From the NCBI RefSeq assembly GCF_003144195.1, contig NW_020290031.1, positions 70,635 to 134,634 of the forward strand: DNA of 64,000 nucleotides, given 5' to 3'. The stretch is from Ceraceosorus guamensis. Lineage: Eukaryota > Basidiomycota > Exobasidiomycetes > Ceraceosorales > Ceraceosoraceae. The notes beneath the pieces were generated by a model. It did no database searches. It saw only the letters and a program-made list of their open reading frames with translations, and was not told where the DNA came from. The position numbers and the translations under genes are program-made. Shown here piece by piece: positions 11,831-23,838 of this stretch (position 1 is its first letter; each line of letters starts with the position of its first letter).

Positions 11831-13732
11831 GTAGAGAAGACAAGCGCGTCTTTGCCACATAACCTAACTCAGAGTCATCCTCCTTGCTGAAGCTCGAGCT
11901 CGCCAAAGGCTAGATCCAGCTGGTTCTTCTCGGCCACGAAATAGACGCCCGCACTGTTCCGCTCTTTATCTCCGATGGCTACATTTTCCGATTGTTGGCA
12001 GCTTGATAAATTGCGACCTCCCAAACGCTTGTTTGTGTTGTCTGCGAGACCATTCTGATCGCTCGCAAGTTCAAGAGTCGACTGCTTCCGCGTTTCAATG
12101 GCATACCCTGTCGACCGAGACACATTATGCACCCTCTCGTGAAGCGGCTCGCGTCCCACGTGCATTTATCTCTCATATACTCAGCCCAAAGGCCCGGTCT
12201 TGGTCCGGCTATCGTGCAGGGACAAGCAGAGGCCTTTCGAAGGTAGCAGTCTGAGTAAGATTCGCTGTGAAGCTGCTGCCGGGTAGACTTGAACAGCAAC
12301 ACTGCGATTCCGATCTTTGTTTCGTTAGTGCGTGCTCGTTTCAGCGGCCCAGCGTCCCATATAGCCGCGCTGGCAGCGTTACTTCCTTGGCACTCGGAGC
12401 GGTACGAGAGTAGCAGTCAAGAGTCACAAAGGTGCATTTGAGACTCACGAAACACGACTGCTACAACCGCAAATGTGAATCTTGCATGACGTGTGACCTT
12501 TCTGGACCTTCGAGCTTGCGACCGATCTGGCAAGTCTCTCGCCGATGCTTTCTGCTCGTCGAGGCATGAGAGGATGCCGATGGCATGGATGCCCATTCTT
12601 CACCTACGTAAAGATACGCGAGTCTCTTGATAAAGGGTACTCACGACTGTGCTTTGGCTCCTCGAGACTCTCCATTCCTGCAGTTCGCTGGGCGCTCGGC
12701 CGACTCTCGATCATGAGATCTTTGCCTGCTGTATGCATGCAAGCGCGAGCTTAAGAGCTTCTGCAGTCACAGTGCGCTGATGGAGAGGATGTATTATGCG
12801 ATGCATGCTAGCTCGTCCGGCGGCCGTGCAGCTCAGTGAATAAATCACTAGCAAGGCTGCTAGCTCGGCCGCGTCCGAACGTGGGTGGGGCAGCCGCGGC
12901 CGTCTCTCTCGTGTCTAAGTATATAGGTATAGTACGGTATAGTCACGAGTTGCGTCCGCACGCGCGACGCGGGCGTGACCGCGCCAGTCTCAGCGGCTCC
13001 GACGCTGAGACCGGCAAGTATGCAGCTCGCTGTCTTCGATCAGTCGAGGCCGAGACCGTTTTGCAGCTTGCGCCATGCACATGTGCCGTCGATCACCAAA
13101 GTAAGCGATCAGAGAAGAGAAGCTAAGACGAGGGCCGGTGCACTCGTGCTGCACTTTATTCAAGAGGAACCGCGCGTGCGTCACTCGAACGTTCGCCTTC
13201 TACATTCTTGATTCAAACTCTGTTGTGATTTCTTGATTGTGATTCAGATTGTACAGACGAGGTCCACCTCCTGAGACGGGCTGCTCCGTGCACTCGATCA
13301 CAACCCTTGACGGCTCGGACACTCACGACACGACTGATTCTCCGACTTGCTCATGATCCGCTTGCGTGTGTTGGCCCGGAGGAGTGGTCGTCGACACGCT
13401 GATGATCTTCCTTCACGACGCTTGGTGCCGATGCTTGCTGACCTCGGCATTCCGCCTTGCCTAGAGAGGCGCCTTGCTGAAGGCGAAGGTCATGTCATCT
13501 GCCATATTGTCAGGGTACATGATGCTCTCTCCTGTATATGAGTGGTGACTGACGACTTGATAGACGTTCTTCCATCGTCACACTCACACTCGAGTGAGAT
13601 TTCCCCATGTCCAGCTCGATCCCCCAGCCTCTCCCTTTCTGCTAAACCTCGTCGTCTCATCCAAGGGTTTTTCCCCGTCCTGAACCTCGTTGGACTCAAT
13701 CTCGAGCTTCGTTGCTCAGAGCTCTTGGCAGA
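11831..13732. other. Intergenic region, kinesin-1 to tannase-family gene
   Basis: About 1.9 kb with no supported gene. Several overlapping open frames near 11.9-12.3 kb on both strands lack motifs. Around 12910-12945 there are AT-rich words (GTATATAGGTATAG). From about 13200 on there are many GATTCT/TCACGA-type short words. The last 200 bases are pyrimidine-rich and probably contain the tannase gene promoter and leader. Confidence 0.45.
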
Positions 13733-16517
13733 ATGAGATCCTCGCTGCTCATTTGGCCGGCACTTGGCATAGCGCTGGCCGCGGGCAGCGTAGCTGCTTT
13801 ACCCGCCGACCGAGCAGCAACCTCCAGCAGTGGGCTTACGTCTCGCGTTCCCAGCTCATCACGTTCCACGTCTGTCAAAAGCTCTTCCAACACGGCTTCG
13901 AAGTCGATCTCTTCGAAAAGCGCCAGCAGCACGACCTTCGCGGCGCCCAGCACCAGCAACGTGACGAACAGTAACGGCACGATTGTTGCCAAGGACGCGC
14001 CTCCACAAGCGTCTGCCTGCACGGCTTTCGCAGCCTACCTGCCAACTCTGCTTTCCAGCGGCAAGGCTACGCCCGGTGGTACCAAGCTCAAAGTGAAAAA
14101 TTCCCTAGCAGCGTACTATCAAGGTGTCAATCCCAGCACAAAGGAGCTGATCGATCTGATTCCTAATGGCGCTTTTGGACCCAAAGATTCAAAAAAGGGC
14201 GCCATCAGCGGTGCTGGAGAATGGGACACCACGGATGTCATGATGGATGAAGGTTACGGAGAGGCGGATCTGGTGGAGCAAGCCGGTCTGGGTCTGCTGC
14301 CGCCCTTTTGTCGTATCGGCGGCAGCATTGAGACAAGCGATTCTAGTCAGACATGGTTCGAAGTCTGGTTGCCTTTACCTCGTGATGGTCTGCAAAACGG
14401 CACATTCGGTGACAGCTCGATTCCGCAAAACGCTTCTTCGCCTCTCGTGCGCGTCAAGCCTCTCATTCTTGCCAAAGCATGGAGACAAAAAGACCCGCTG
14501 GTTGCTTCTTCATCATCCACTCCCGTACCGACAGCAGCGGCATTTAGAAGTGAGAATCCAGCCCTCCAGCATGTCCTCGCCCGAAGTGACTCACCGTCTT
14601 TCGAGGACGTCACTGCCTCTGAAACGGCGCTGCCATCCCCAAGCGCTGCTCTAAGCCCCAGTGCCGTCGACTCCATCACTTCCGGCGAGGGAAGCGCTGT
14701 TTCTGCTAACCCCTCAGCCACCGCTTCCGGTGTACAGCCCCTGCTCCCGGAAGTAGTACACACAACGTCCAAGAAGCCAGACGGCCTTCCTGCATCTGGC
14801 GGCAACTGGCGAGGCCGAATGCTGCTGATCGGCACAGGCGGTCAAAAAGGAACCGTCATCTACCCTGAGCTCAAACAAGTCCTGACGCGATACAGAGAAG
14901 CAGCTGCAGGCACCAACGCTGGCCACTGGGGCTCAGGGTCCGACACCACATGGACTATCCAATCTCCAGAGTCTCAAAACGACTTTGGCTACAGAGGCGT
15001 GCACGTATCGACCTTGGCTAGCAAAGCGGTCGTGTCGCAATTTTACGGTGCCAAATCGTTCGGCACAGACCGGGCGAATACTAAAGACGCCACTGGCCTC
15101 ACTTTCCGTAGCTATTTCAAGGGCTGCTCCACCGGCGGCCGACAGGCGATGGTCAGTGCACAACGCTATCCGCAAGACTTTGACGGAATCATGGCTGGCT
15201 CGCCGGCAATCGACTATAATTATCTCAACGCGTACCAGATTCACGTCAACAGCTTCCAAAACGATACCTCGTCGCCTAGGTACATTCCTGAGAAGCTGTA
15301 CGCGACCATTCACGAAGCAGCGCTCGACCAGTGCGACGCCATGGATGGACAGATGGATGGCATCATTGGAGATGTCTTCAACTGCGACCCACACGACTAC
15401 GTCCCTAGGCTTGCATGCGACGCCCAGGAGAGCGTCGCGGCAGATTCGACCATCATTCCGACGATCGCTTCCGAGTCTGATGCAGTGAAGCTAAATGCAC
15501 GAAGCAGGCAGGCCAATTTGGCCGGTCATAATGGCCTCGTACAGCTTGACAACATCACTTCGAGCGATACACCTTCGTGTCTGACACAACCTCAAATCGA
15601 CAACTTGTACGATATCTATGAAACCTTCAAGATCGGCGACACGCTTGTAAGTACGCTCGCCCCGTGCGCACATTGATGCTGCTCACTTCTTTGCGTGTTG
15701 GTTCCTGCTGTAGATACATGAACCCGTCCTCCCCGGCTCAGAGACGGGTTGGACAGTCCTGGATGGCGTAGGAGGAATTCCTTTTCCCGCTGCTCCCGGT
15801 TGGTTCAAGTATCAAGTTCTCAATATCACAGATAAGAACGCTGCTTTCAATCCTTACACTCAAGTCACGCCGGATGTCATTTTTCAGGGCCAGCAAGCAG
15901 ACGCGGGAGGCACCATTGGTTTCAACGCAAATTTGAGACCTTACTTTCAAAATGGAGGCAAGCTGGTCCACTACCACGGCTTGGCAGATCAATTGATCCC
16001 CAGCGGGAGCAGCTTCAGGTATCACAAGCTGGTGACGAACAATTATTCGCGCTTTTCCAGCAGCTACAGATTCTTTCCCATTCCAGGCATGAACCACTGT
16101 CGTTCGGGTGATGGCGCCTTCAACTTTGGTTCGGCCGGTCAGACGGATCAAGCTGGATGGAGACCGTTGAGCTACGATGCTAATCACGATTTGACCCTCG
16201 CGCTCTTCAAATGGGTGGAGCAAGGCACAGCTCCCACGTCTATCATCGGTGCTGCGTACAAGAACAGCACGACCGAGACGATCGGAAGCTACTCTTCGGA
16301 TGTTCTAGCACCGCGTCCGTTTCAGAACGGTGAGTGTTGCGAGTGCGACAAATTGTTCTGCTGATGGAGGGATCGGGCTGACTGGTTTGCCGTCATCACG
16401 ACTTATGCTCCCCCCTCAGGTGTCAAGCTTACGAGACGCTTCTGTCCGTGGCCCAAAACGGCGCAGTTGGTCGACAACAGTCAAAGAGGCGTCGCAGAAG
16501 GCTACAAGTGCCAGTGA
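13733..16517 (+). CDS. Secreted tannase / feruloyl esterase family protein
   Basis: Probable extracellular esterase cleaving ester bonds of plant phenolics (tannins or feruloyl groups). Three exons (13733-15646, 15714-16329, 16420-16517) join in phase to 875 residues. I chose the ATG at 13733 because it starts a clear signal peptide (SSLLIWPALGIALAAGSVAA). A Ser/Thr-rich stretch follows, then the alpha/beta hydrolase. The family's CS-D-HC arrangement is visible: Cys465-Ser466 in KGCSTGGRQA, Asp730 in HGLADQLIPSG and His766-Cys767 in GMNHCRSGDGA, so Ser, Asp and His are the expected triad and the two Cys should pair. A second Ser/Thr/Pro/Ala-rich insertion (about residues 265-345) makes it longer than typical family members (about 500-600 residues). 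Substrate cannot be told from sequence. The gene is convergent with the single-pass membrane protein gene at 16968-18851. Confidence 0.9.
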
Positions 16518-16967
16518 TCACTGCGTCAATTTTCCGCGCCTGACTCTCACGCTCGAACGCCTCATGACACCAGCTAGCCATGATTATACCCTTTCGCCTG
16601 CCGCGCTTACAGCTTCAAGTACCTCCGTCCATGCCTCAAGGACGTTGAGCAGTGTATGTGCATAGTCCAACGCTCTTCGTCTCACCCCAATCTTTCATGT
16701 CCAGTGTCCAGCGCATCACGTCTTTTTTTGCAAATTTGCGATGGGACCCTCAAAGGGTTTCTGCTAAAAGTACAATTGAAATGGGCAGGTGATAGTGGAT
16801 ATGCGATATGTGAAGTTCAAGGGAGTGTTCGACGTCTGTCTACGTGCGACGAATGGATAGAGTAGAGCAACTGGTGCTTCCGAAAGAGTGTATAGGTAGG
16901 TAAGGTCCACCTTTCCAGTCACCAGCGCTTGGCGAAACTTCCGGGCGGTGGAGCTTTGACAGCCGTC
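16518..16967. other. Convergent 3' spacer
   Basis: About 450 bases between the stop codons of two convergent genes. It contains a T-run near 16732 and AT-rich words (about 16730-16800) that could serve 3' end formation. No gene is supported. Confidence 0.4.
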
Positions 16968-18851
16968 CTACAACCATCCACTGGCAAAACGGCTTTGCTT
17001 TCTGGCTTCGGCGTGGCTTCGATTTGTCGGCGGCGATAAAGATGGCGCATATGGCGAAGCAGCCTTGACGGACATCCCGAATGCGTGGCTGAAAGGGTTG
17101 GATCGTTCAATAAGAGGACTGGGCATCAAGCTCAAAGGCACAGGCGAGCCTTTGCCACCTAGGTCTAGGTGGAAAGCTTCCTTGAACTGTCGAACGGTGT
17201 GCGATTCTGCGCTGACGGGAGAAGCGGCAGTGCTGCTGTTGCCCAGTGGCGGCCCACATGGCATGTTAGGGGTCTGAGGAGCTGAGAAGCCATCTTCTCT
17301 CGAATGACTGGGGTCTGTGGACAGCGAGGAGGTGGACGCCCGATTCATCAGAGTCGGACGCCGCACTGCGACCGAATGCGTGTGAGAAGCTTGACTAGAT
17401 GGTAGGAGATCTGGGACCTCAGGAGGCGTAGCAGGGGGGGTGGCGATAGAGAGACGCCTTTCCGCTCTTGGGCCCAATGCGCATAAGTCGAGCTGAAGAG
17501 CGCTTGTCGCCGACATTCGAGCGTCTACATCAACGCAAGTTGACGCGCGCAAGTGCTCCATCTGTTGAGACTCGTCGGTCGACGGACGTGGCATGACTTC
17601 AAAGACAGGGTTGATGTCTGGCGCAAAGACGCTCTCGGCGCGACTGACGGTGCGCGGAAGACTGACACAGCTCGCTGCTTCCGATGCCTGACGCAACATC
17701 ATCCACGGAGCATGTCGATGCAGAGACGACGTTGAAGAGCTAGGCAAGGCAGCCAGTCTCAGCCCTACACTGTCAGGGGGCGTGCCAAGGTGGTGCCAAT
17801 CCAGAGAGTCGGGAGCCAATGACTGGATGGGAGACTGCATCATGCCCATCATTCTTGAGCTTGAAAGCGGCGTCATCGTGCTCGACGTTGCCTGCGTTGG
17901 GAAGAGCGCATCGGGATGCAGTCGGTGTAGTGGAGAGGCTGTTGCTTCGTCCACAAGAGGGAGATGCCGGTGGTGCGAGGTGGGCGCTCTGACATTCATG
18001 CCGTTTGGCAGGTGTGCATTTGCAGGTGACGACACCACATTGGCCCATACTTGAGGTTCGAAGCAAGCCTCGGAGGGTTGCAACGAGGCTCTTCGACTGT
18101 TATATCCGTAGAGCTCGACAGCGACGTGCGCTTGAGAGTTGGTGGTGGCGGCGGCGGATGTCCTGCTAGAGTTGCTTGCTTGTCTACTTGCAGTCATGAA
18201 GAGCCTAGGACTGGCAGCGTAGATGGATGAGACGACTGATGGAGCTCGAGCCTCGCCGCGAGACAGGTGGTGCACGGACATGGCGCCGACCGGAAGGCGC
18301 TCATCGGCGAGCAGCCACGAGTCCGGAATGGAAGATGCAGTGTGAATTTGTTGCAATGTGTGCTGCTGCGGAGAGAAAGAATATCGGCTAGAATCCGAAA
18401 AGGATCGCGGTGATTTGAGACTGCTTTGGTCTAGACTCGAGCCGCGCAAAGGCGCAAAGGTGCTGCTCTTCGACAAAGCGCGAGGTCTTTGAAGGGTGAA
18501 TGGCTTTAGAAAAGAGTTGCGAGACGCCCGGGCTCGATTTGTATGCCAGTGCGAGGCCTCAGAGGCGCACTGCACTGAGCTTACTGAGAAAGATGCACGT
18601 CTGAACTCTGAACGAAGGCGACGATGAGCGATCCACAAGCGCGCGAGCATGGCCGCGAGAGCCAGTATAAGGAGCAAGCTGACCACCAACCCGGCTACGC
18701 CACCGCTGGACAGCCCGTGTGGATGACCGTAAGCGCGAGACGGGTGCTTCTCTCCGCTGGTGGGATCGTGCCAGGTCGTTGATGAGCTCGAGGATGAGCT
18801 CAACCCTGACGCTGCCGCATCCGCGCCATTGGCGCCATAAATGGGAGCCAT
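16968..18851 (-). CDS. Single-pass membrane protein with long disordered cytoplasmic tail
   Basis: Not recognised as a named family. An intronless frame of 627 residues starts at the ATG at 18851; an in-frame stop lies a short way upstream, so a longer start would need another exon. The N-terminus is short, Gly/Ala/Ser-rich and contains a serine run, without a clear signal peptide. One strong membrane segment follows (GGVAGLVVSLLLILALAAML, about residues 50-70), then basic residues and about 550 residues rich in Ser, Arg and Pro, probably disordered and cytoplasmic, with many R-x-x-S/T-type potential kinase sites. This resembles fungal cell-surface sensors and type III anchored proteins, but there is no sequence proof. 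It shares this build with the gene at 27157-28698. Confidence 0.7.
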   Translation of the reverse strand: MAPIYGANGADAAASGLSSSSSSSTTWHDPTSGEKHPSRAYGHPHGLSSGGVAGLVVSLLLILALAAMLARLWIAHRRLRSEFRRASFSVSSVQCASEASHWHTNRARASRNSFLKPFTLQRPRALSKSSTFAPLRGSSLDQSSLKSPRSFSDSSRYSFSPQQHTLQQIHTASSIPDSWLLADERLPVGAMSVHHLSRGEARAPSVVSSIYAASPRLFMTASRQASNSSRTSAAATTNSQAHVAVELYGYNSRRASLQPSEACFEPQVWANVVSSPANAHLPNGMNVRAPTSHHRHLPLVDEATASPLHRLHPDALFPTQATSSTMTPLSSSRMMGMMQSPIQSLAPDSLDWHHLGTPPDSVGLRLAALPSSSTSSLHRHAPWMMLRQASEAASCVSLPRTVSRAESVFAPDINPVFEVMPRPSTDESQQMEHLRASTCVDVDARMSATSALQLDLCALGPRAERRLSIATPPATPPEVPDLLPSSQASHTHSVAVRRPTLMNRASTSSLSTDPSHSREDGFSAPQTPNMPCGPPLGNSSTAASPVSAESHTVRQFKEAFHLDLGGKGSPVPLSLMPSPLIERSNPFSHAFGMSVKAASPYAPSLSPPTNRSHAEARKQSRFASGWL

Positions 18852-21800
18852 CACGCCACTCAAAGCCGGTGTCTGCCGGTCCAAGGATGTTTAAAGGAGC
18901 TGTCCGCCGAGCGGGATGCGCAAAGGACCTGCGTTGGATAAGCCTGGGCGAGGAGAGGCGAGAGGGAGAAGATGGTCGATTGGTGTAGTCGCGATGGTGC
19001 GATGCTGATGACGATGTCTCTTTTGAGATGTTGTGATATTGATATGAGGTCAAGGGAAGCCATGCGTGGCATGACTGTGCTGAACGCTCTCAAGGCTCGA
19101 ACGATTCACAGAAGAAGAATGCCGGTACGATGAACTTGCTCTGATCTACAATAGCAAGCGGCAATGTAGAGCGAGACAAAGGCAGCCAGGCAGGCAGCCT
19201 CCTTGCTGCTGCCGTTACCCCTCGCCGGCGAGCGGCAGCCACTCGTAACGGTCATGACGCTCACGATTGCCTTAGCAATCACGAACCTGGGTCGAGTTGC
19301 GGTGGGATTGACACCATGGCTGCCAAGTCGCCGCAGAGAAGTCGTGCTTGCGGTACCTGCATGCTTCTCCAAAGCGTGCCTGGTTGCCCCTTTCGTGCTT
19401 TACCTACCGATGATGCTACTATATGAGACCGTCAGGATGCCCGCAGCGAGAGGGCATCGGCGATCGAGCCTCGAGCAGTTGAGTCATGATGACGATGATG
19501 GGTCGAACCGTTGGGTCGCACGGGTGCACGCACGCACACCTGCCCTGTGGATTGGTCGTTTGCACCAGCTTTGATCTCGTGAGCTGAGCCTTGTTTTCAA
19601 GCTCAGCAGCCAGCGCAGAAAGAGCAGCAGCAGGCCCCATGAGCTGATGCCGCGTGCCGCGGAGTTTTCGTGGGAAAGTAGCAAGTAACTTCTGGAGGAC
19701 TTGTCCCTGAAATACACAAGGCGTATTGCTCCGCATCCACACTCACACTAAAAGTGGCAGAGCAAGTTCAAAGATCAACACTCGTCGAAGTGTTGCGAAA
19801 AAGCACGCAAAGCTTAACCACGGCCGTGACGTTGTTGTCGACTGCACAGCGCACAGCATCCTGCTGCATGGTGCATGGTGCAGCAACAACGGTGCGAGAA
19901 CCCCGTGAATTAGCGCAGCGACCGTTGGGCTGGGCAGGCTACAGCGCCGTGGGTCGTGCGGCAGGCAGGCATCCTTGCCTCTCCTATGATCACGTCCTCA
20001 TGCAGGGCTTTCGAGCTCGGAGCACGCAGGCTCGACGCCTTGCTTGACTGCATTCAAGAGCTGTCGTCACTATAGTCACCAGTGTGCTGTGAGGGCGACA
20101 TGACATCGCGGCACACACGAGGATGAAGCGCGGTGGCCTCCCCCGGGGTGCTTTTCTGGCCTCTGCTTTCAGCGCAAAGAAATGGTCACAAAGATTCATG
20201 AGATTGTTACTCCTCTCTAGCACGGAGAAAGCACCTCTCTGAAGGCAGACTTAAGTCCGCCCAGCACGTGTGAATTGCCACGTTGTCGGTATGCGGGCAC
20301 CACTACTTGATTCGCTGTCACTGGGGCTGTCCCTGTGGTGAAGCACCTTATGCACATCTGCGTCAACAGTCGACCTGACCGAGTTTCTAATTCACGATTG
20401 CAAGCCAATATCGCGGCTCAAGTGAGGTTTCTGCTCGGTTTGTCACACAAGCCGCCTTCGACCCGCTTCGATCTGGGGGGATGCCAATTGCATGCTACAT
20501 ACCCCTAGTAGAGCATCAGACATGAAGAGCTTCCCTACCTTGCACGCCGACCACATTTGCTGCCAAGACGCGAAGCTCACAGAAATCCGCATTCAAGGCT
20601 CCGACGAGGATGTACACGGTATGCGCCGAGCGCACTCCGCCTTCCCTCTCCAAATGCGTGTATTTTGCTGCTTATCAGGACTTTGCAAAGGGCGAGAGTG
20701 CGTTTGACCGGCGACCCGCAAAGATGATGCGTTATGAAGCGCGATCATGAAATTGTGTAGACCTACTCCATCGGTTGGTCGGGCTGTGCTGATACCCGGT
20801 CGCAATGATGCCGAGGGTGGTGAGCTGGAGGGTGGCGACCGACAGAGCCGGGCGTACGCCCTGTTGGCGCCAAGCGTCGCACTGTTGTTACTCGCAAACA
20901 CGCTGGCCAGATAGGGACTGGTTGAAAACGCACGAGGCAGCGCATGATATATATTGAATAAGATGCTGCCACAAATCACAAATCACGAATCACAAATGTC
21001 GAAGAGGATGCCGACCTGTCAAGCCACAATCCTGAATCGTCAAGTAGATGTACAGTACAGTCGATCGTGAGTATACTCATCACTCATCACGGTGATTTTA
21101 CAAACGCGCGCGTCCCCTTGCATGCTTCTTCGGCAAGATCGACATGCCTTGCCGGTACGCGCAACACTTGCATGGCATCAAGCCAGAAGAGTATACAATC
21201 AAGAATGAAGATGAAGAGTAGCTCCGATTCTTGATTCGTCATCACCGCGCGCCGGACTGCCAAGAGCGGCCTGCTGCTGCTGGGAGAGACGAGTCGTGAC
21301 CTTGCAACATCGTGAACGATCAGCACGTGAAGCGAGTTGAAGGATGGAAGCTGAATTTGAGCGAAGGCTATATAAATCAAATCACGAATGTTGATGACTC
21401 TTGATGAATAATCGTGAATCTTGAATAGAAATGACGCCTCGCGGCGTCACGTGACAGCCACGCTCAGACCGCGTGTGGCGCGCGCACAGATCAGTTTTGA
21501 GTCTTGAGGCTAACAATCTGCAGTGAATAGACGAGGCTGAATCCCGATTCAAATTCGCTCACGACGATGGGCGGCTCGCAATTTCAGCACGAGGTTGCAT
21601 AGCGCGAGCATGCGCTGATCGCAAGGAAGCCAAGTCGAACGACCGCCGTACACGGATCGTGATTGTCAGCTGCCTTGCGACCTCATCTTTGCCCTCTCGA
21701 GATCGTGACTGCACATGACGTCTTGTTATCCTAGCCAGCGAGCTTCTGTAGAGGTGATCGTCGGAGCCTGTCCCCCGGACCAACCTCTGAGGAAGGCCCT

Positions 21801-21900
21801 CCAATCGGTAGCCTCAAAGCGTTCGTTGCCCTACCTCGCGAGCCTTTCGCCGAACTCGCATCGTTGCTACCACTTTGCTTAGTACGGCTCGAGTTGCGCT
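18852..21900. other. Intergenic region, about 3 kb
   Basis: No gene is supported. Open frames are short, overlap on both strands and show no motifs. About 20970-20998 and 21380-21425 hold runs of AATCAC/TCACGA/TCGTGA words. A TATA-like CTATATAAAT occurs near 21368, too far (about 530 bases) from the next ATG at 21901 to be assigned confidently. The stretch contains promoters for the genes on both sides, which point away from it. Confidence 0.45.
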
Positions 21901-23838
21901 ATGAAAGGCGCCCTGTCGGGCATCTCGGTCAATCCGAGTGCAGTGGCCATCACGTTGCTCACGCTATCCGTAGCGCTGTGGCTGCCCAACTCGCTGGTCA
22001 TCCCATTCAGACCAACCGGACCCATCTTTTCACGACCGCCTGATGTGTTGCCGGCTCTGCTGGCACCGGTCGTTCCACCGGAAGGCTTCTTTGCTTCGCT
22101 AGCTAGAATACTGCAAATAGGCGTGCTTGCCATCTCCATCGCGCCCAGGAATCCCGTCCTTCTCACCATGGGTGGTATCTGGACCGTATGGTGCTTGACC
22201 GCGGCTATGAGGTGTCTGCTGGGATTCCTGCTCGGGAGAGCCGTGGGATGGGCGGCGCCTTCCTTCTTCAATCATCTAGCGGTGTACGAGACGAGCACCG
22301 GAATTGGCCCTGTACTGGTCGCCATCGACGCGGCCACTGTTCTGCTGCAGCGATTACCTTCCGATGTCTCGCCCATACCAAGCGCATCTTCAGTACCCCC
22401 GGCATCTTCCAGACCATCCATTGCCATCCACACGCTCATCGGAGTCATTTCTTGCATACTGGATGGCGCACCCTGGACGTATGCAAGCGGTGCCGCAGTA
22501 GGATTTTTTGTTGCTATAGCATACATTGTAGCAGAAAGCGTCACGGGAGGACCAATTTACAGGCCTTCGGGGGAGGGACCGGTGCCCCTGCACGTGCTAG
22601 AGGACGAAGAGGAGGAAGGCAACGGCTCGACAGCCGTAAATGGAAATGGTCGTCGAGGCAACCTATACGGTGCCGGGGGTCATTATGGCAGCAACAGCGT
22701 CCCGCCAAGCCGAGTTGCGCTCGTCCAAGCAGCTTTCTGGAGAGGCGCAGCGCATGTACTCGTATCCTTACTCCTCGTCATCGTGGCAACCAAGACCTCT
22801 GGCTGGTTGCCAGATCTACCTCAGCTAGGGTCACCTCCACCGAGTGCCAGGCCGCTGCTGGACATCGTCTTGCTCACTAGTCCACGTCCCCGCGACGAGA
22901 AGGGAATCGCACCAATGTTAATCAATACCACCGACTCGTTCTTTGATGCAATTTCACCCGCAGCAAGTCCGCTGATCGCACCTCGGATATCAGTCTTTAC
23001 GCACTTCAGCTCGAAAGAACACCCAGCATTCGACGTAGCCAAAGCCCACTTCGACGCGCATCCGAGACCCGAGCTTGGAGAGCGCGCTTCAAAAGTGGTG
23101 TTCTATAGAGATAGCGACTCGCACGCAGATGTCAGGTTGGGCCATCATTTGCATTTGGCCGAGCTTCTGAGATGGTCATGGGAAAGGGAAGGCTCATCAG
23201 AATGGGTCATGGTAGCCGAAGACGATTTCCCAGTGAGTGGCAAACGTGTGCGATCCTCCTTGTGCGCAGATCGAGCGGCTTATTCTTGACTTCTATATGA
23301 TCAAGGTATGCGGAGATTGGGGTTGGAGAGGGATAGAAGGGGTCATTGCAGAGCTCGAGCTTCAGCGTCGGCCTTGGGTCGATCTGCGAGCATCAGGCGC
23401 TGCCGAAGGAGTTTCGCACGCCGGCCCCCCTCTCGCCGGCTGGGTGGGTGCAGGCGGCTCAGGGCTAATCCTGCATCGAAGTTTGATGCCAATTGCCGAG
23501 CGCTTGCTGCGCCTCTATGCCACTTCGGACGGAAGGAGACCTTTGGCACCTCTCCCGGCTGATCTTGTCGTGCAACAGTGCATGTCTGGAGAAATCAGTC
23601 TTTGTGGCAAAGACAGAGGAATGATCATTAGCAGCAGAATGCTCATGGGTCATGTGGGAAGTGGGAACTCTGCTTTGGGCCACAATACTCCGGGATCGAG
23701 ATGGCGTTGTCGCTGGCGGTGAGTGGAAGAGTCGCAATGCAGAGAGCCTGACCTTGCTGCAAATTCCTGATCCTTGCTACTCATCTTAGGCACCCATCGC
23801 ACGGCCTGCCTTACGTTAAAACAGTCTTGGACGTGTAG
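21901..23838 (+). CDS. Polytopic membrane protein with C-terminal glycosyltransferase-like domain
   Basis: Function unproven. Three exons (21901-23232, 23306-23718, 23790-23838) join in phase to 597 residues. The first 300 residues contain about four hydrophobic segments: near the N-terminus (VAITLLTLSVALWLP), around VLLTMGGIWTVWCLTAA, around GAAVGFFVAIAYIVA and around AAHVLVSLLLVIVATK. Then comes a soluble part starting LLDIVLLTSPRPRDEKG, with ISVFTHFSSKEHPAF and, across the first splice, VMVAEDDFP|VCGDWGW. A later segment reads GWVGAGGSGLILHRS, then PADLVVQQC. An acidic EDD motif after a beta strand and a following G-x-G-G-S-G region recall GT-A glycosyltransferases such as MGAT4 or the GPI-modifying PGAP4, but I cannot assign a family. 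For intron 1 the acceptor at 23305 gives 73 nt, whereas a nearer site gives 37 nt and was rejected. It probably acts in the ER or Golgi. Confidence 0.72.

Noticed and set aside
23233-23269. A 37-nt intron in the glycosyltransferase-like gene
   Set aside because: Another in-phase acceptor gives 73 nt, in line with the rest of the window, and joins the acidic motif to a Cys-Gly segment that reads as continuous.
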